Of a stretch of 64,000 nucleotides of DNA, positions 47,651-59,337 are shown piece after piece. A program made the translations under genes and the position numbers. The notes beneath the pieces were generated by a model, which saw only the letters and a list, made by a program, of their open reading frames with translations, was not told where the DNA came from and did no database searches. Source of the DNA: Melastoma dodecandrum (lineage: Eukaryota; Streptophyta; Magnoliopsida; Myrtales; Melastomataceae); NCBI GenBank assembly GCA_029817715.1, contig JARUPY010000387.1, positions 6,448,001-6,512,000 on the forward strand, read 5' to 3'. How positions within the stretch are numbered: position 1 is the stretch's first letter; each line of letters begins with the position of its first letter.

Positions 47651-47956
47651 CTATTGCCATGCAAGAAAAGAAGGAACTAGCGATGAGCACCTGTTGTGTA
47701 TAGGATCAGGGCCGCGAGGGACTCTCCTCTCGCTCTCATAGTTAAGGTCTGCCGGTGGACGAGAACTTGCAACAACCTCCGCCTTCGGCTCGTTCCCCAT
47801 CCCTCCGCCAATAGCCTCCTGGCTGCTATTCGGGAACATCATGTACGTGTTCCCAGCTCCTTTCCTTACTTCAGGGAAGCCTGCCAAGGCCATCCAGAGT
47901 AGCAGCCCGGAGAGGGCTGCCATAAGGATGATCCTAGTAAGAAGAAACTTATCCAT
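47651..47956 (-). CDS. CLE-family signalling peptide precursor (CLE25/26-like)
   Basis: The 101-residue precursor has three parts. Residues 4-26 are a hydrophobic signal segment (FLLTRIILMAALSGLLLWMA). A variable linker follows. The dodecapeptide RRVPRGPDPIHN is at 77-88, coded at 47693-47728. This fits the CLE consensus R-x-V-P-x-G-P-x-P-x-H-N, with Pro, Gly, His and Asn in place, and is closest to the CLE25/CLE26 type I recall from Arabidopsis (RKVPxGPDPIHN). The preceding DLNYESE also fits that group. Such precursors are secreted and cut to a 12-13-residue peptide sensed by leucine-rich-repeat receptor kinases, often in vascular or root tissue. I chose ATG 47956 because it puts the signal segment at the N-terminus; an in-frame ATG at 48043 would add 29 residues and is the first in a transcript from the upstream TATA box. 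An AGGTGC inside the codons after HN could be a splice donor, so the last 12 residues are less sure. Confidence 0.82.
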   Translation of the reverse strand: MDKFLLTRIILMAALSGLLLWMALAGFPEVRKGAGNTYMMFPNSSQEAIGGGMGNEPKAEVVASSRPPADLNYESERRVPRGPDPIHNRCSSLVPSFLAWQ

Positions 47957-48153
47957 ATCTGACTTTCTCTTGGCTGGAAGAAATGGTTTTATGTTACGAG
48001 GAGGGAAACCAAGGGGGGGAGGTACAGAAGACAAGACCATCATTACACAATGATTGTTTATGACATATTTTAGTATCTTATTGAGCTTAAGAACAGAGGA
48101 CAGAAAAAGTTAAGGTTAAGAACAGAGGACAATGGGATATGGCAAAACGTTTC

Positions 48154-48162
48154 TTTATATAA
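48154..48162 (-). promoter_or_regulatory. Probable TATA box of the CLE gene
   Basis: The minus strand reads TTATATAAA, about 195 nt upstream of the chosen start codon. Between it and the ATG the 16-nt block ttaagaacagaggaca occurs twice (about 48,087 and 48,117), in the expected leader. Confidence 0.5.
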
Positions 48163-49009
48163 TTTGAGGAGCTCTTTCTCTGCATAAGGATGAACGGTCT
48201 TTGGTGTCACTTTGTGTACTTTATAGGAAGAAGCGACTCTTGTAAATTGGAATTTTATTTATATGCCGAGAATGGATTTGAGACGTGAAAATAGTTCCTA
48301 TGTAAATAGTTATATGGATGAAATTTGTTGTTCTATGTGAGGGAGGAGTGTATTCTGGGGGCGGTATATGGATGCAACTTATGACATAGTGATCCAAAAT
48401 GAATTATCTCAACTACGTATCAAAACCATAGGGAGAAGTGGATAACATAAGTGTAAAGACAGTGAATACTAAGGGAACTCTTGTCGGTGTAACGATTTCA
48501 CTTTCATAGGAAACATGAAAATTATGCATGTTCGTACACAATCGATGCTGCAATGCACAGTCTCTCAAACAAGTCGCAAAGCGTGAAATTTTGGGTAGTA
48601 TTTCACCAGATGGAGGGGGGCGGGGGAGAGAGACACTTTTGCTTTTTCCTGCTGATGAGTTCTGACAAAAAACAAAACACACCAACACTTCTCGTGGAGC
48701 CTTCCATAGCCATGACCATTTTTCTTCTTTCGAGTATTTTCATGCATTTTATACTACAAAATATGCCTGAATAAAGCCAAAGGCTTAAATATAGTACGAT
48801 TACAATTACACTCCCTACACATGCTGCAAATAAAGTGAAAGCGCACCCCAAATCTATAATGGAACTTATAAAAGCCGACAAAAGTATTTTGTTCCTGAAT
48901 TTCGATACAACCAGCTTTTTATTTCTCCTTTTCTTTCTTGTTTTTTTTGCATGTGTTTCCACTATTTAAACTTTGGGGTTTGTTTCTTGTGACAACAAAA
49001 TTACGACAA
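48163..49009. other. Promoter-side DNA of the CLE gene
   Basis: No second gene is supported. A 119-codon minus-strand frame at 48603-48962 with hydrophobic stretches has no family features. The region ends at the target site of the next retrotransposon, so any distal CLE promoter elements would be cut off there. Confidence 0.4.
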
Positions 49010-49014
49010 GCTAA

Positions 49015-49756
49015 TGTTTAGCAAAAGAAATTATCTACCACATATTTCAGCCCAATCTGTGAATCGACGGTCAAGAACATAGGCCCAAAGAATAAAAATC
49101 CATGAAGGAGGTGACCACTGATGTACACCAGGCGAAGGCTTGCTGGGTGAAGGGATCACCAAGCGACGGGATTACCAGGCGACGGGCGACAACAGGTCGA
49201 TGAAGTGACAAGCGACAGTCAGACTAGGCGAGCAAGGAAACTCTACGGCGAAGGCCAATGGGCGACACGATCTATCAGCCAACTTTTAGGAAGGCGTTGG
49301 AAGATCTCGAGATTCAGAAGGAGATTGTTACCAAGTTTGCTCATATGGAAAGGAGATATTCCATGGAGGCTGGCAGCAAAGGAAGTGTAATATATGTGCA
49401 ATATTACATTACCATATATACGTATGTATAGCTTAGTATAAATAGTTCTTAGGCATTGTACAAAGACACCTCTCTAGAGACGGACATATAGTCATTTTTT
49501 TTTTCTTTTCAAGCATTTCAGGGTTCAAGCTCTATTTGCGCTCATGCGTTCCTGCTCACTCCCGAAGGCATCGTCGATGTCATCTGTAAGTGCATCCGCT
49601 TAAGGCTGCCCATCCGCAGTCTTCCCCCTTCGCTTCTTTCATTTCATACGGAGACCACATATTTCGACGAATCCCCTGGACGCCAGTTGCCCGTAATGCC
49701 AGAGATTTCCGACGTGTTTGGATCCGGCTTGTCCGCAGTAACTTTAGGAGCGAACA
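49015..49756 (+). repeat. 5' LTR
   Basis: Begins TGTTTAGCAA and ends GAACA. It aligns along its length with 59338-60066. A TATA box, TATAAATA, is at 49437-49444. Substitutions and small indels relative to the 3' LTR are common, so insertion is not recent. Confidence 0.93.
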
Positions 49757-49762
49757 CGCCTT

Positions 49763-49780
49763 TGGCGACCACAGTGGGGG
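49763..49780 (+). promoter_or_regulatory. Primer-binding site
   Basis: TGGCGACCACAGTGGGGG lies 6 nt after the 5' LTR. It begins with TGG, the complement of a tRNA CCA end, and has the TGGCGAC form seen in Tat/Ogre elements. The tRNA cannot be fixed without alignment. Confidence 0.75.
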
Positions 49781-49936
49781 AAACTAGGCTAATGCGATGC
49801 CAACGACTTGATCCGGTCTTGTCTCGAACAATCCCAGAGGTAACAATTCCGATAGAGAAAGGAGCAGCGATTGACGTAGCTCAACCCAGCCTTAACTGAA
49901 GAGTTACCGGCTATCATGAGTACTCTCTAACTCTTA

Positions 49937-51120
49937 ATGGAGAAGGTCAGCGCTATCGAGCAAAAACATGATGCCTTTAAGGAGACAATCAACTCCAAGA
50001 TGGAGGCTGTTTTTCAAAACCTCAGGACTGTGTCAGGGGTACCATCAGGTAACCCCACAGACAACAGGGGCGAATCAGCGACCAGGCATCAACATGATTA
50101 CTATTCGCACAGAGCGGTAATCGCTAAAGGAAAAAGGAAGGTTGACACTGAAGATGTCCCTACCTTCATTAGTCCTGGGAGGACATTGTACAATAACCCG
50201 CCACTTGGGATAAATGAGGGCAAGAGGGTACTGCAACAAGTCCATCATACAGCATACCAACCTCCGTTCTAGCGACGGGAAGAATTCGTCATGCCCCTAA
50301 AGAGCGATTTTTTCGCCCTGTAGATGATCAAAGACATTCTGAGTATATTCTCCAGCCGGGACAAAGGGCGAAAACAACACTGCCCTATATAATCCCACCG
50401 CCAGATTCGCCTGAGATCAGAGAGTATGTTACGCAATTAGTCGAATGGGCGATCCCTGGGACAGATGACACAAACGAGATTCGGCTCTATCGGGCTCCTT
50501 ATCATAAAAACATTGATCAGGACTACCATTTTCCAAGGGGATTCACCCACTAACCTGGGGAGGCTGCCACGACTGCTTTCTGGAAACTACGTTTGTTTCC
50601 ATGCTCTCTTACAGGAGCTGCTTTTACGTGTTACATAAACCTTTCCCATAATTCAGTGAGAAACTGGGAGGACATGCAAATCCAGTTCACGCCGGTGTTG
50701 ACCCAGATTGACCCAGCGGTGACCCTAAAAGACCTTACTCATATGAAACAGCAGCCTGGCGAACCCGTGGCTATATTTTTGAATAAATTGAGAAGGCACG
50801 AGTGAGCTGTAAAACTTCCGCGTCTGAGGCTGAGCTTATTGTGATCGCCCATGATTCCCTCCTTCGCTTGAGAAAGAAGCTGGAGAGAAAAGTGTTCAAA
50901 GACTGGAACAAATTAGCCAGAAGGGCTATTCAGTACGAAAATCTCCTAAGGGAGAAAACTCCGGGGAAAGGGAGTCTGATAACGGGATCATTGGTAACCT
51001 ATTAGGCAGAACTAGTTGTAGACATAGACGCCGCCGAGTATGTAAAAGGGCAACCTCTGACATGCGACGAATTAACAAATAAGAACTTTCGGGCCAAAGC
51101 ATCTCCTAAAACTTAAGAAG
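49937..51120 (+). pseudogene. gag
   Basis: A coiled-coil-like start (MEKVSAIEQKHDAFKETINS, 49937-50272) is followed, across stops, by the gag core at 50593-50805 (CSLTGAAFTCYINLSHNSVR, then NWEDMQIQFTPVLTQID). The next frame at 50802-51005 has LLRLRKKLERKVFKDWNKLA. There are frame changes and stops at about 50,275, 50,550 and 50,805. Confidence 0.75.
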
Positions 51121-52688
51121 AGAAAAAATACTCATTCGATGAGTCGAAAGCTGACGAGATCTTTGAGTTTGTGCTTCAAACGGTTGGATTCGACTGAAAT
51201 CAGGCCATAAAATTCCTCGTACTGACAGAGAAAAGTCGAGGAACTATTGTAAATGTCATGGGTCTTTCACCCATACTACCAATGACTACATCAGATTTAG
51301 AAACTTGGTGCACGACCTTATTGAGTCTAAGGAGCTACGCTTCCCAGATTCACAGGATCAGACGTTAATAGTGTCAGATCCCTTTGATGATTTAATCGAT
51401 GTGAATACCTTTGAGGTCAACTGTTTAACCACTTCTCCCTCGTTAATATAGGAAGGGAAGATCAATCGCCTGAGACCGGTGAGACACTCATAGCCAACAT
51501 GCTATTCAAGCGGCTTGTAAGCAAAGCAATCGTCCAGTGCCCTGCTGATCGCAAGGAAATGCAACATAATCATTGTCGCTGACACATGGACTCTTCGCAT
51601 ACAACTGATCAATGCCATACCTTCAGGAAATATTTGCTGAGCTAAAGAAAGACTGAGTGGTATGATCTCAATCGCCTGGAGGAGATGGCAGTAGCAATCC
51701 ATAGCGGTCCGAGAGTATACTAACGTGGGGACAAATGAGTCATCCACAGAAAGGAAACAAAGGACTTTGCACCACTGAAGAACTCATGCGACACGGGCTT
51801 GAGGGAGAAAGCGAATCTAGGCGAAAAAAAGCCCATACAAAGAGAGTCCCGAAACGACGAGTCTTAGATCGCTTCGGGCCTCAACCAGCAAAAAGAAAGC
51901 CCAGAACGACAAAACTACCCTTGAAGCGACGAGGAAGTGATGAGAAAGGTGCTCAATTTCTAATCGCTGACATGCTTGGCTTTAGGTGCAAACCTATAGC
52001 AGCTCACAAAGTGCTCATCACCCAGATGTGTCAGCTCTGCTGCAACCAATACTTCTTGCTTCTAGCTGGATTAGCATCCAAAGGCAAGATCAAGCTGGAA
52101 AAGGTCGATCCTCCATCAGGTAACCTGTCCGACTCCGAATTCACTCATTACTCAGAGACTTCGCCTAAAAAAGATTTCGAAAGGGGTTATGACCCACATA
52201 GAAGGGAGTTTGTCCAGGTTGATAATCGCTTGCAACCCTTCGAGTTCACGCTTTATTCGTGTACCTGTCCTTCCAAATATAGGGACATGGCAGAACGTGG
52301 ACACGGGAGCACAGCCTCAGATACCCACCGAGAAAACTAGGAAATGGAGAGAAAGAGGGCACGACGTGCTGTAGAGAAACGCGCTAAGCCAACAGTCCTA
52401 ATGCTTAAAAAAACAAAGAGCCGAGCGAAAGCGATCTCGCATCCAATTCAATGAGCGACTACAATCCTCTTCAATCCGGGACTCCACCCGAGGCAAATGA
52501 AGTACCATGCAATGTCCTCATACTACCGATTGAGTTTGCCAAGAAGGAAGACGGTCAACCGAAAGGTAGGCTAGTTCTATCCTCCAAATCCAATATTCCA
52601 ACTAAAATACCATGGAATTTTTCATTTAGTTGGTTTACAGAGGCCTCTATGGCGATGCGGAGACACATTTTTCCCCTCCATGTTTGAG
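51121..52688 (+). pseudogene. Decayed gag-protease linker
   Basis: A 201-codon frame at 51735-52340 is rich in Lys and Arg (KKAHTKRVPKRRVLDRFGPQ) and then hydrophilic. The RVLDRFG wording is similar to the SVFDRLG linker in the 27.7-kb element, so I infer the corresponding spacer. No enzyme motifs are visible. Confidence 0.5.
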
Positions 52689-52966
52689 CTTCAATCAATA
52701 ATGTGGTAATATGCCGAGTCATCGTCGATAATGGGGCAACCATCAACCTACTACCCCTTGAAGCTTACAAAAGCTAAGGGGATGATATAGCTGAGCTTGG
52801 AGAAACTGACGTAAGAGTCAGTGGGTTCAATGGAATTACCTTCTCTTGCTTGGGAGTAGTTTCTGCCAAACTCCGAGTAGAAACGCATGAAAAGAAGACG
52901 GCTTTCTTTGTTATAGACATAAAGCCCTCCTTTAATACTTTGCTTGGAAGGGATTGGCTTCATAAA
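52689..52966 (+). pseudogene. Aspartic protease
   Basis: Reads ICRVIVDNGATINLLPLEAY, stop, then a GFNGITFSCLGVV segment and FNTLLGRDWLHKSGAIP. The layout is that of gypsy protease. The expected D-S/T-G active site reads D-N-G, and a stop splits the domain. Confidence 0.75.
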
Positions 52967-53509
52967 TCTGGCGCCATACCCTTACTCTTCACCAATAGCT
53001 TCTAATATGGGGAAATCACGACTTGAAATTCGTATATGGCGAAGGGAATGAGAAATCTAACATACCTTATGTCTGCGTAGGAGTAGTTAAACAGGAGAAG
53101 GACATGACCTTAAAGCAGAGATATGCTATGGGAGACCCAAACGTTGGCCTTATAAGTGACACAGGTTATGAGTTCCTGGTCTCATACGACGGACCACCAG
53201 TGGCGCCGCCTCAAAACCCAATTATTCCGACATGATGGGGCGATGAGTTACAGCTCGCTGCCAAGCAAGATCTCACTCTACTAGAGAAAGATATGCATGA
53301 AGCTGGGATACGGGATGACAACAGCACTCAGCAAACTGAGACGGACTTGGAGACCGATCCAACAGCTGATGTCCTAGAAAGATTAGCTAAATATAGGACA
53401 TCTTGAATAATTGAGCTTGTAACTCGTCTCCTCCAGCATGCCAGGACATGCTAAATATTTATTCAAATAATAAAGAAGTCCCTAATACTGTTGTTACCCC
53501 TATGATCCG

Positions 53510-54820
53510 TTGAAAGAAATAAAATTGGGAACGGTTGATTTCTCACGTATTACATATCTCAGTTCGCTTATGAACGAAATAGAGGCGCGCAGTATAAGCG
53601 AAGTTCTTCACACTTATAAGGATTCCTTCGCTTGGGAGTACACCGAGATGCCAGGTCTTAACAAGGATTTGGTCGAGCATCGACTCCCAACATATAGAAG
53701 CATCAAACCCGTGAAACAAACCCTGCGGAGGATGTCGCAAGAAGTAGCCCAAATGGTCGATGATGAGATTAAGAAGTTGTTCAAAGCCGAATAGATAAGA
53801 ACGGCTATGTACGTCGATTAGATCTCCAACATAGTGCCGGCCGTCATGAAAAATGGAAAGGTTAAGGTTTGCATAGACTTCCATGATCTTAACAAAGCAA
53901 CGCCCAAATACGAATACCCCATGCCTGTCGCTGATGATCTCATACATAAATCTGCAGGACATGAGCTAATGTCTTTTATGGACGGGTAGTCTAAGTATAA
54001 CCAAACTTTTATAGTTGAGGAAGTTCATAAAGTTGCATTCTAATGCCCAATAGGAATATTCGAATGGGTAGTAATAACTTTCGGGTTAAAGAATGCAAGA
54101 GCCACCTACCAGAGAGCGGTGATGTTGAGGTGAAATCTAAAAAGAGATAGGACCATCCTTCTTATTTAAGCAAATCATTTGAAAAGATGCGAGCACAGCT
54201 CAAACTTAATCCACTAAAATGTACCTTTGGAGTATAAATGGTGCAGTTTCTTGGCTTCCTTGTGCACCAATGAGGAATCGAAGTAGACCCTCTGAAAACC
54301 TACGCCATTCAAAATCTTCTAGCTCCACAGAGCAAGAAGGAACTTCAAGCCTTCCTCGGCAGGGTAAATTATATCCGTTGGTTTATAGGAAATGTCGTAT
54401 CTAAGACAAGTGCCTTCTCGACAACAAAAGGGACAAATAAACTGGACATCACAACATGAGCGAGCGTTCCAGAATTTAAAAGATTACCTAGTCAATCCGC
54501 CTGTGCTGGCACCACCAAGTGCGATCCAACCGTACATTCTGTACGTAGCAGCATCCCAGTCCACTATTGGATCAATTCTAGCACAAGAGCACCACGGAGT
54601 AGAAAGGACGATTTACTATTTCTCGCGCCTACTCACAGAAATAGAACAAAGGTACACCTCAACAAAAAAGATCTGTCTGGCGGTATATTACTCAATAACT
54701 AAACTAAGCCACTATATCGGGTCTAAAGATGTGTACGTTGTCTCTAAGACCCTGATTACTAAAGTGTTCTTTGACAATCCCTTACTTAGGGAAGGATTGG
54801 CAAGTGGAGCATAGTGCTCT
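53510..54820 (+). pseudogene. Reverse transcriptase and RNase H, catalytic motif deleted
   Basis: The N-terminal RT block is open at 53510-53794 (FAWEYTEMPGLNKDLVEHRL). Then VKVCIDFHDLNKATPKYEYP, a stop-broken DG..KYNQ, then FGLKNARATYQRAVM. After that about a third of the palm, including the (Y/F)VDD loop, is missing; the sequence jumps to a HLKRCEHSS-like piece. RNase H resumes at 54392-54814 (HERAFQNLKDYLVNPPVLAP, TIYYFSRLLTEIEQRYTSTK). At least six stops are present. Confidence 0.85.
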
Positions 54821-54837
54821 TAGCCTACAATATCTAT

Positions 54838-55390
54838 CATAAATTCAGAGCTGGCGTGGGCGTCTTTATTGAGACATCATGGAAAACGGAAACCAGAGTG
54901 GCTTGTCACATCAATGGGGAAGTCACTAATAATGAGGCAGAGTATGAAGCCTTGATTTAAGCCTTACAGCTGGCACTAGACTGGAGGATGGAGACCGTAA
55001 AAATATACGGTGAGTCCCAACTAGTTATTCAAGAACTCCTTGACTAGAGTGAGTGTCACACACACAATCTTGGTAAATACCTGCACAAGGTAAATAACTA
55101 TTCGCAAAGTTACATAAAGTCGAAGTAGTCCATGTAAAAAGAGACGACAACCAGGAGGCCTACCACTTAGTACAGTGTGCTTCCGGGTTGATTAGTGACT
55201 TAGAAGCATCCAAGAGCAAAGCTACGTTGTTTGTAAGCAAAAGACCAAAGTTTTATAACAATGGCGAGGTAAAAACCAAAGAAGTTCATACCCCCAACTT
55301 GTTAGGACAAAAAGGGACTGGCGAGAGCCAATACGACAGTTCCTCAAGGATACTGGCGCAAAAGTTGAAAGAAGAATTCGAGTGATCGCG
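54838..55390 (+). pseudogene. Second (archaeal-type) RNase H
   Basis: Reads HKFRAGVGVFIETSWKTETR, NNEAEYEALI, stop, ALQLALDW, then KIYGESQLVIQELLD. E of NEAEYEAL and E in YGESQLV (the latter normally D) match RNase H active-site positions. A second RNase H between the usual one and integrase is a mark of Tat elements. It is followed by an open 65-codon frame (55188-55385) leading to integrase. Confidence 0.75.
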
Positions 55391-55469
55391 AGACACTATG
55401 TACTTCACGGCAACTCTTTATAGAAAAACCAACGAAGGCGTGCTTCTAAGGAGCAATGATCTAGATGAA

Positions 55470-56375
55470 GTCATCCCAATCATGATGGAAACACATGAGT
55501 GATTGTGCGGAGCACATCAAGTCGGAATTAAAATGAGCAGGTCAATCAAAAGACACGGTTTCTACTGGCCGTCAATGGTCAAGAATTGCTTTGAGATGGC
55601 TCGAGCCTGTAAGGCTTGCCAACAATGTGGGCCAATAAAGTGAAGCCCTGCAACGGATATGAACGTAATAATAAAACCATGGCCTTTCAGGACATGCGCA
55701 TTAGACATCATAGGAGAAATCCATCCTCACTCAACCAAAGGAGAAGCTGATATACTTGTTACGACCGATTATTTCACCAAATGGGTCAAGGCAGTAGCGT
55801 ATAAGTTAATTAACCAGAAGAACGTGATCCAATTCATTAAAGACTTCATTATCTATCGATATGAAGAACCGCAATGCATTGTCATGGACAATGCAAGGGT
55901 GTTCAACGGCGAACTTGTAAACGAATTTGCCAAATATTTTGGGTTTAAAGTACTCAACTCAACCCCATACTATGCTCAGTCAAACGGGCAAGCGGAAGCC
56001 TCTAACAAGCTGATCAAACGAGTGATAAGAGGACGATTGGAGATAACCCACGAACGTGGCATACGCTGCTCCAAGAGGCGTTGTGGGCACTCAAAGTTAC
56101 CAAAATGGAAAGCATAGGCGTCGCCCCGTTTAGCCTCGTCTACGGCCACGATGCAATGCTCCCAATAGAGGTACAGTACCAATCGCTTAGATTCCTCAAA
56201 CAATTGGGAGAATACGAAGGGTATGATGAGAACATGTATGTCAAATTAGAAAACCTGGAAACCACCACCATCAATGTACTGAATCATCTAGATGCTCATA
56301 AAAGGAACGTTGCCTGCTACTATAATAAGAAAGTAGTTCCTCGATCATTTAACGTGGGCGAGCTAGTATGGAAGT
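55470..56375 (+). pseudogene. Integrase
   Basis: The zinc region is at about 55,480-55,640 (broken by stops). A long open part at 55659-56117 has CALDIIGEIHPHSTKGEADI, TTDYFTKWVKAVAY, CIVMDNARVFNGE (the usual DNG reads DNA) and NSTPYYAQSNGQAEASNKLI with the catalytic E. A frameshift follows near 56,080, then the C-terminal part at 56081-56380 (VAPFSLVYGHDAMLPIEVQY, KKVVPRSFNVGELVWKL). It ends 250 bp before the antisense gene. Confidence 0.88.
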
Positions 56376-56627
56376 TATGATTACCCGAAGGACTCCGTGA
56401 CTACTTTCAAGGAAATGGACTCCAAACTGGGAGGGCCCTTTCCGGGTAGCTGAGTCCCATCTTGGGAACTCATATCACCTAGGGGGCTTGACGGGTCACT
56501 ACATGACCTTAAGATCAATAGAAAATACTTGAAAGAGTATAGGCCGACGATGTGGGAAGCACACAAAGGTGTCATTTTAAAACGTCTCCCCACCTTATGG
56601 GGGCAAATACAAACGTAAGGAAAAAAA

Positions 56628-58204
56628 TCAAATGCGAGGCAAGGAATATAGCATGAGCTTAAACCGATCCTTCACGCCGGCAACCATGATTTCCTTTGCC
56701 TCGAAACCAAGGGCCTTGCCCCAATCCCACTCATACGCCGCCTTTGCATGGTCAAGGGCAGCATGTTCAGTTGCATCGTTCGCACGAGTAGTAGCGAGAG
56801 CCGCAGACGTAACATCCAACTCTACCTGGAGGCGCTGCATAGCAGCTTGCAGCTCTTCCGTTCGCTTCAGAAGGACAACTTCCTCTAATGAGAGCTCGGC
56901 TAGCAGAAGACGGAGGCGATTGCGACAGGGCAGTCTCCCTCTTCTTCTGGTCCGCTTTTAGTGCAAGAGCCTCGCGCTGCTCTTCCCACAAGCACCCGAA
57001 AGATCGCCGAAGGAGGCTGATCTGAGTCTTCAACTCTGACTAACCAGCATCCGCTCGTTCAAGCTCGCCCACTACGGACAGTAGCTTGGCAAATTCCCTC
57101 TTAGTAGCAACCCTTCGCTCGAGGAGGACAATGGCAGAAACGAGCAAGGAGTGCACAGCCTGTCGTAAAGGCACCTGATTCAGACGCAGAATCAAGGAGA
57201 ATGACAAACGATAGGAGTCTTAAATCACTTACCAAGGGCGTCTGCGCCTGCAAACCTTGGGGGGCTTCCATCATCTCCCCAAGGGGAGCTCCTGTTCCCC
57301 CACCCTCATGCGTCTCCCTCGCATCGCCAGAGGGTGACTCCACTTGGGGAGGTCTCAATCGCCTGACCCTGGAATACTTATGTCGCTTCGCCTAAGCCTG
57401 TGGCCTTCACTCCCTTCCTTTTGTGCCTGTTCTACCGGGGATGTCTCAATCGCCTCAACGAGGCTAGTGGCCACTCCAACCATGAATGCATAAGGACATT
57501 TCCCTCAGTTGCAGAAGATGAACTTGGACAGCCACTCCAGGTAGAACTCGAACTCTCCTGGGGTCCCCACTTATCGTCCTTGAGATGATCTGCAGCGACC
57601 TTATTGACCCTATCTGAAGGGTTGAACTTCAGGTCGCTACTCTCGCTGTCAGCGAGGGGGGACTCCAGATAGACTGCAGCCAGTCAAGAAGGCGATGTCC
57701 TCCAAGGTGGCCGACATCGGTCCGCTTGGAAAATAAAAGCAATTGACAACCGTATTCCAAACCGAAAGGAACCTAGTAGTCATAGAGACATTGAGCCCGA
57801 CAGGGCACTGGGAAACATCGATCAACGCCTTGATCCCCATCGCTTCCCACGCAGCGCCTTGCTTCGCCATCCACTTAGAAACCCAATCCCGAACGGCTCT
57901 GTCCCGAGGAGAAAGAAAACAATGGAGGTCTGCACAAAAAATTGGCCCCATCCGATGGCTTGAAACGACGATAGATCATAGCAGGCAACCTGCTGGTGTA
58001 AAGGAATAAGTCGGATGAGTTGGGAATGAACAGACCAAGGTTTCGTTGGCCCGACATAGCAGTATCAAAGTCTGATTGCGCCGTGTGAATGGTGGAAACG
58101 TGAGACTGCCAAGACTTGGTGAAAGCATCTTGAAACTTAATAGCGTCGCCATCTAGATGGACTGGAAGCTCGAAAGACGACGAGGAAGAGCAAATAGAAG
58201 CCAT
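56628..58204 (-). pseudogene. Antisense gene: plant mobile domain-like N-part, coiled-coil C-part
   Basis: Read on the minus strand. 58204-57875 starts MASICSSSSSFELPVHLDGD and runs to RLPAMIYRRFKPSDGANF. A frame change leads to 57951-57649, with DWVSKWMAKQGAAWEAMGIK, then TTRFLSVWNTVVNCFYFPSG and MSATLEDIAFLTGCSLSG. The ending TLEDIAFLTG after W..V...F.FP.G is the layout of the plant mobile domain (PMD). A Pro/Gly-rich linker (about 57,360-57,100) and a long Ala/Leu/Glu coiled coil (about 57,000-56,628: EEVVLLKRTEELQAAMQRLQ) follow. It is tail-to-tail with integrase. Antisense frames of this kind are known in Tat/Retand elements; their role is unsettled. At least two frameshifts break it. 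Confidence 0.78.
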
Positions 58205-58299
58205 GAGAAATCGGAAGAACGAGGGTTTCCAAGAATTTGAGAAGGCAAGAAAGAGAAGGGTTTCTGAATGCGTGAGCGGGAAACCCTAATCCTCAAAGA

Positions 58300-58308
58300 C
58301 TTTATAAC
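58300..58308 (-). promoter_or_regulatory. Possible TATA box of the antisense gene
   Basis: The minus strand reads GGTTATAAAG, about 100 nt upstream of the antisense ATG at 58204, a normal TATA-to-ATG distance. The leader between is pyrimidine-rich on the minus strand. Confidence 0.45.
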
Positions 58309-58309
58309 C

Positions 58310-59337
58310 CCAGAAATCAATAAAGGTAGAGCCCAAAATCAACGTCGCTTGATGACCGAGACCCAATACAAACGTCGCCTCGATTACGGGGCGGGCGACA
58401 TCCAAAGCATCGCTTCTCTTGGAATTTGATGACGATTCAATTGTCATAAATGGGTAAGCGAAATGGTTCATAATAAATAGACATTTATTCTCATTCAAAT
58501 CCAGTGGGCCTATTTACATGGGTATGTTTGATAGTAAGTGTACACGAAAAAAAAAATATATAATAATCCAGTGTACAACATTTCAGTTCACCAGGAAGTT
58601 GCTCTGTTAGAGGTTTTACAAGCGTTCTACAAGGGTTTATCCACAGAACCCAACACATCCCGTTCCTCCCTCAGATGAAGGAGATCCGTAGTTGCAAAGA
58701 GAAATCCCCTCCCATCGGTAGAAGCGTCTGGAAACCCTGATGCCTGGTCGGATCTCCCAGAGACCGTGAGGTTGGCAAATTGGGGATGGGACAATGACTT
58801 CTACCTCATAAGCCCCCGGCAGATCATATCTTGTGGCGGCACTGGGAAGGCTAGTTTAGTGTGGTACCAACCAGACGACATCCGCGACACAGCGTTTAAG
58901 GCTTGTACAGGCTCTCTTCCCTTCCAGAAGGAGGAAAGTCGAAGAGTTGGAGACCACCCTCATAATGTGATGGGTATAGGCTCCCAAACAAGCTAAGGTG
59001 ATGGGCATAAGCTCCGGGTGGAATACCAAAAGAAAAACAGGAAGCTCATGACTTAGCTATTTTCGAAGGATGATGGTTTGTGCATCAGCAGATTATCCGA
59101 ACCCTTCAATTTATAGCGAAGCCGTTAGGGGTAAAAGGGATTTGATAGGAGATATTATGACAGAGATTTCGGGGATCGCAACAGTTGTCCCGGAGATTTC
59201 AACTGATATGATTCGGAGATATCGACGGTCAAGGATCCTTACTCGCTTGCACACATTACCAAGGCTGTAGGAGAATGATTAACTGGTCTTTTTCAAGGCG
59301 AGACATATTACTCAGTCTACTTTGAGAGGGGCTTATA
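58310..59337. other. Non-coding tail of the element before the 3' LTR
   Basis: No conserved frame is visible. It holds the upstream flank of the antisense gene, then a purine tract at about 59,322-59,333 directly before the 3' LTR. An A-rich run is at about 58,549. Confidence 0.5.

Noticed and set aside
48603..48962. Minus-strand 119-codon frame with hydrophobic stretches
   Set aside because: No domain, basic low-complexity start, and it lies in the CLE promoter region; no supporting promoter or splice signals.
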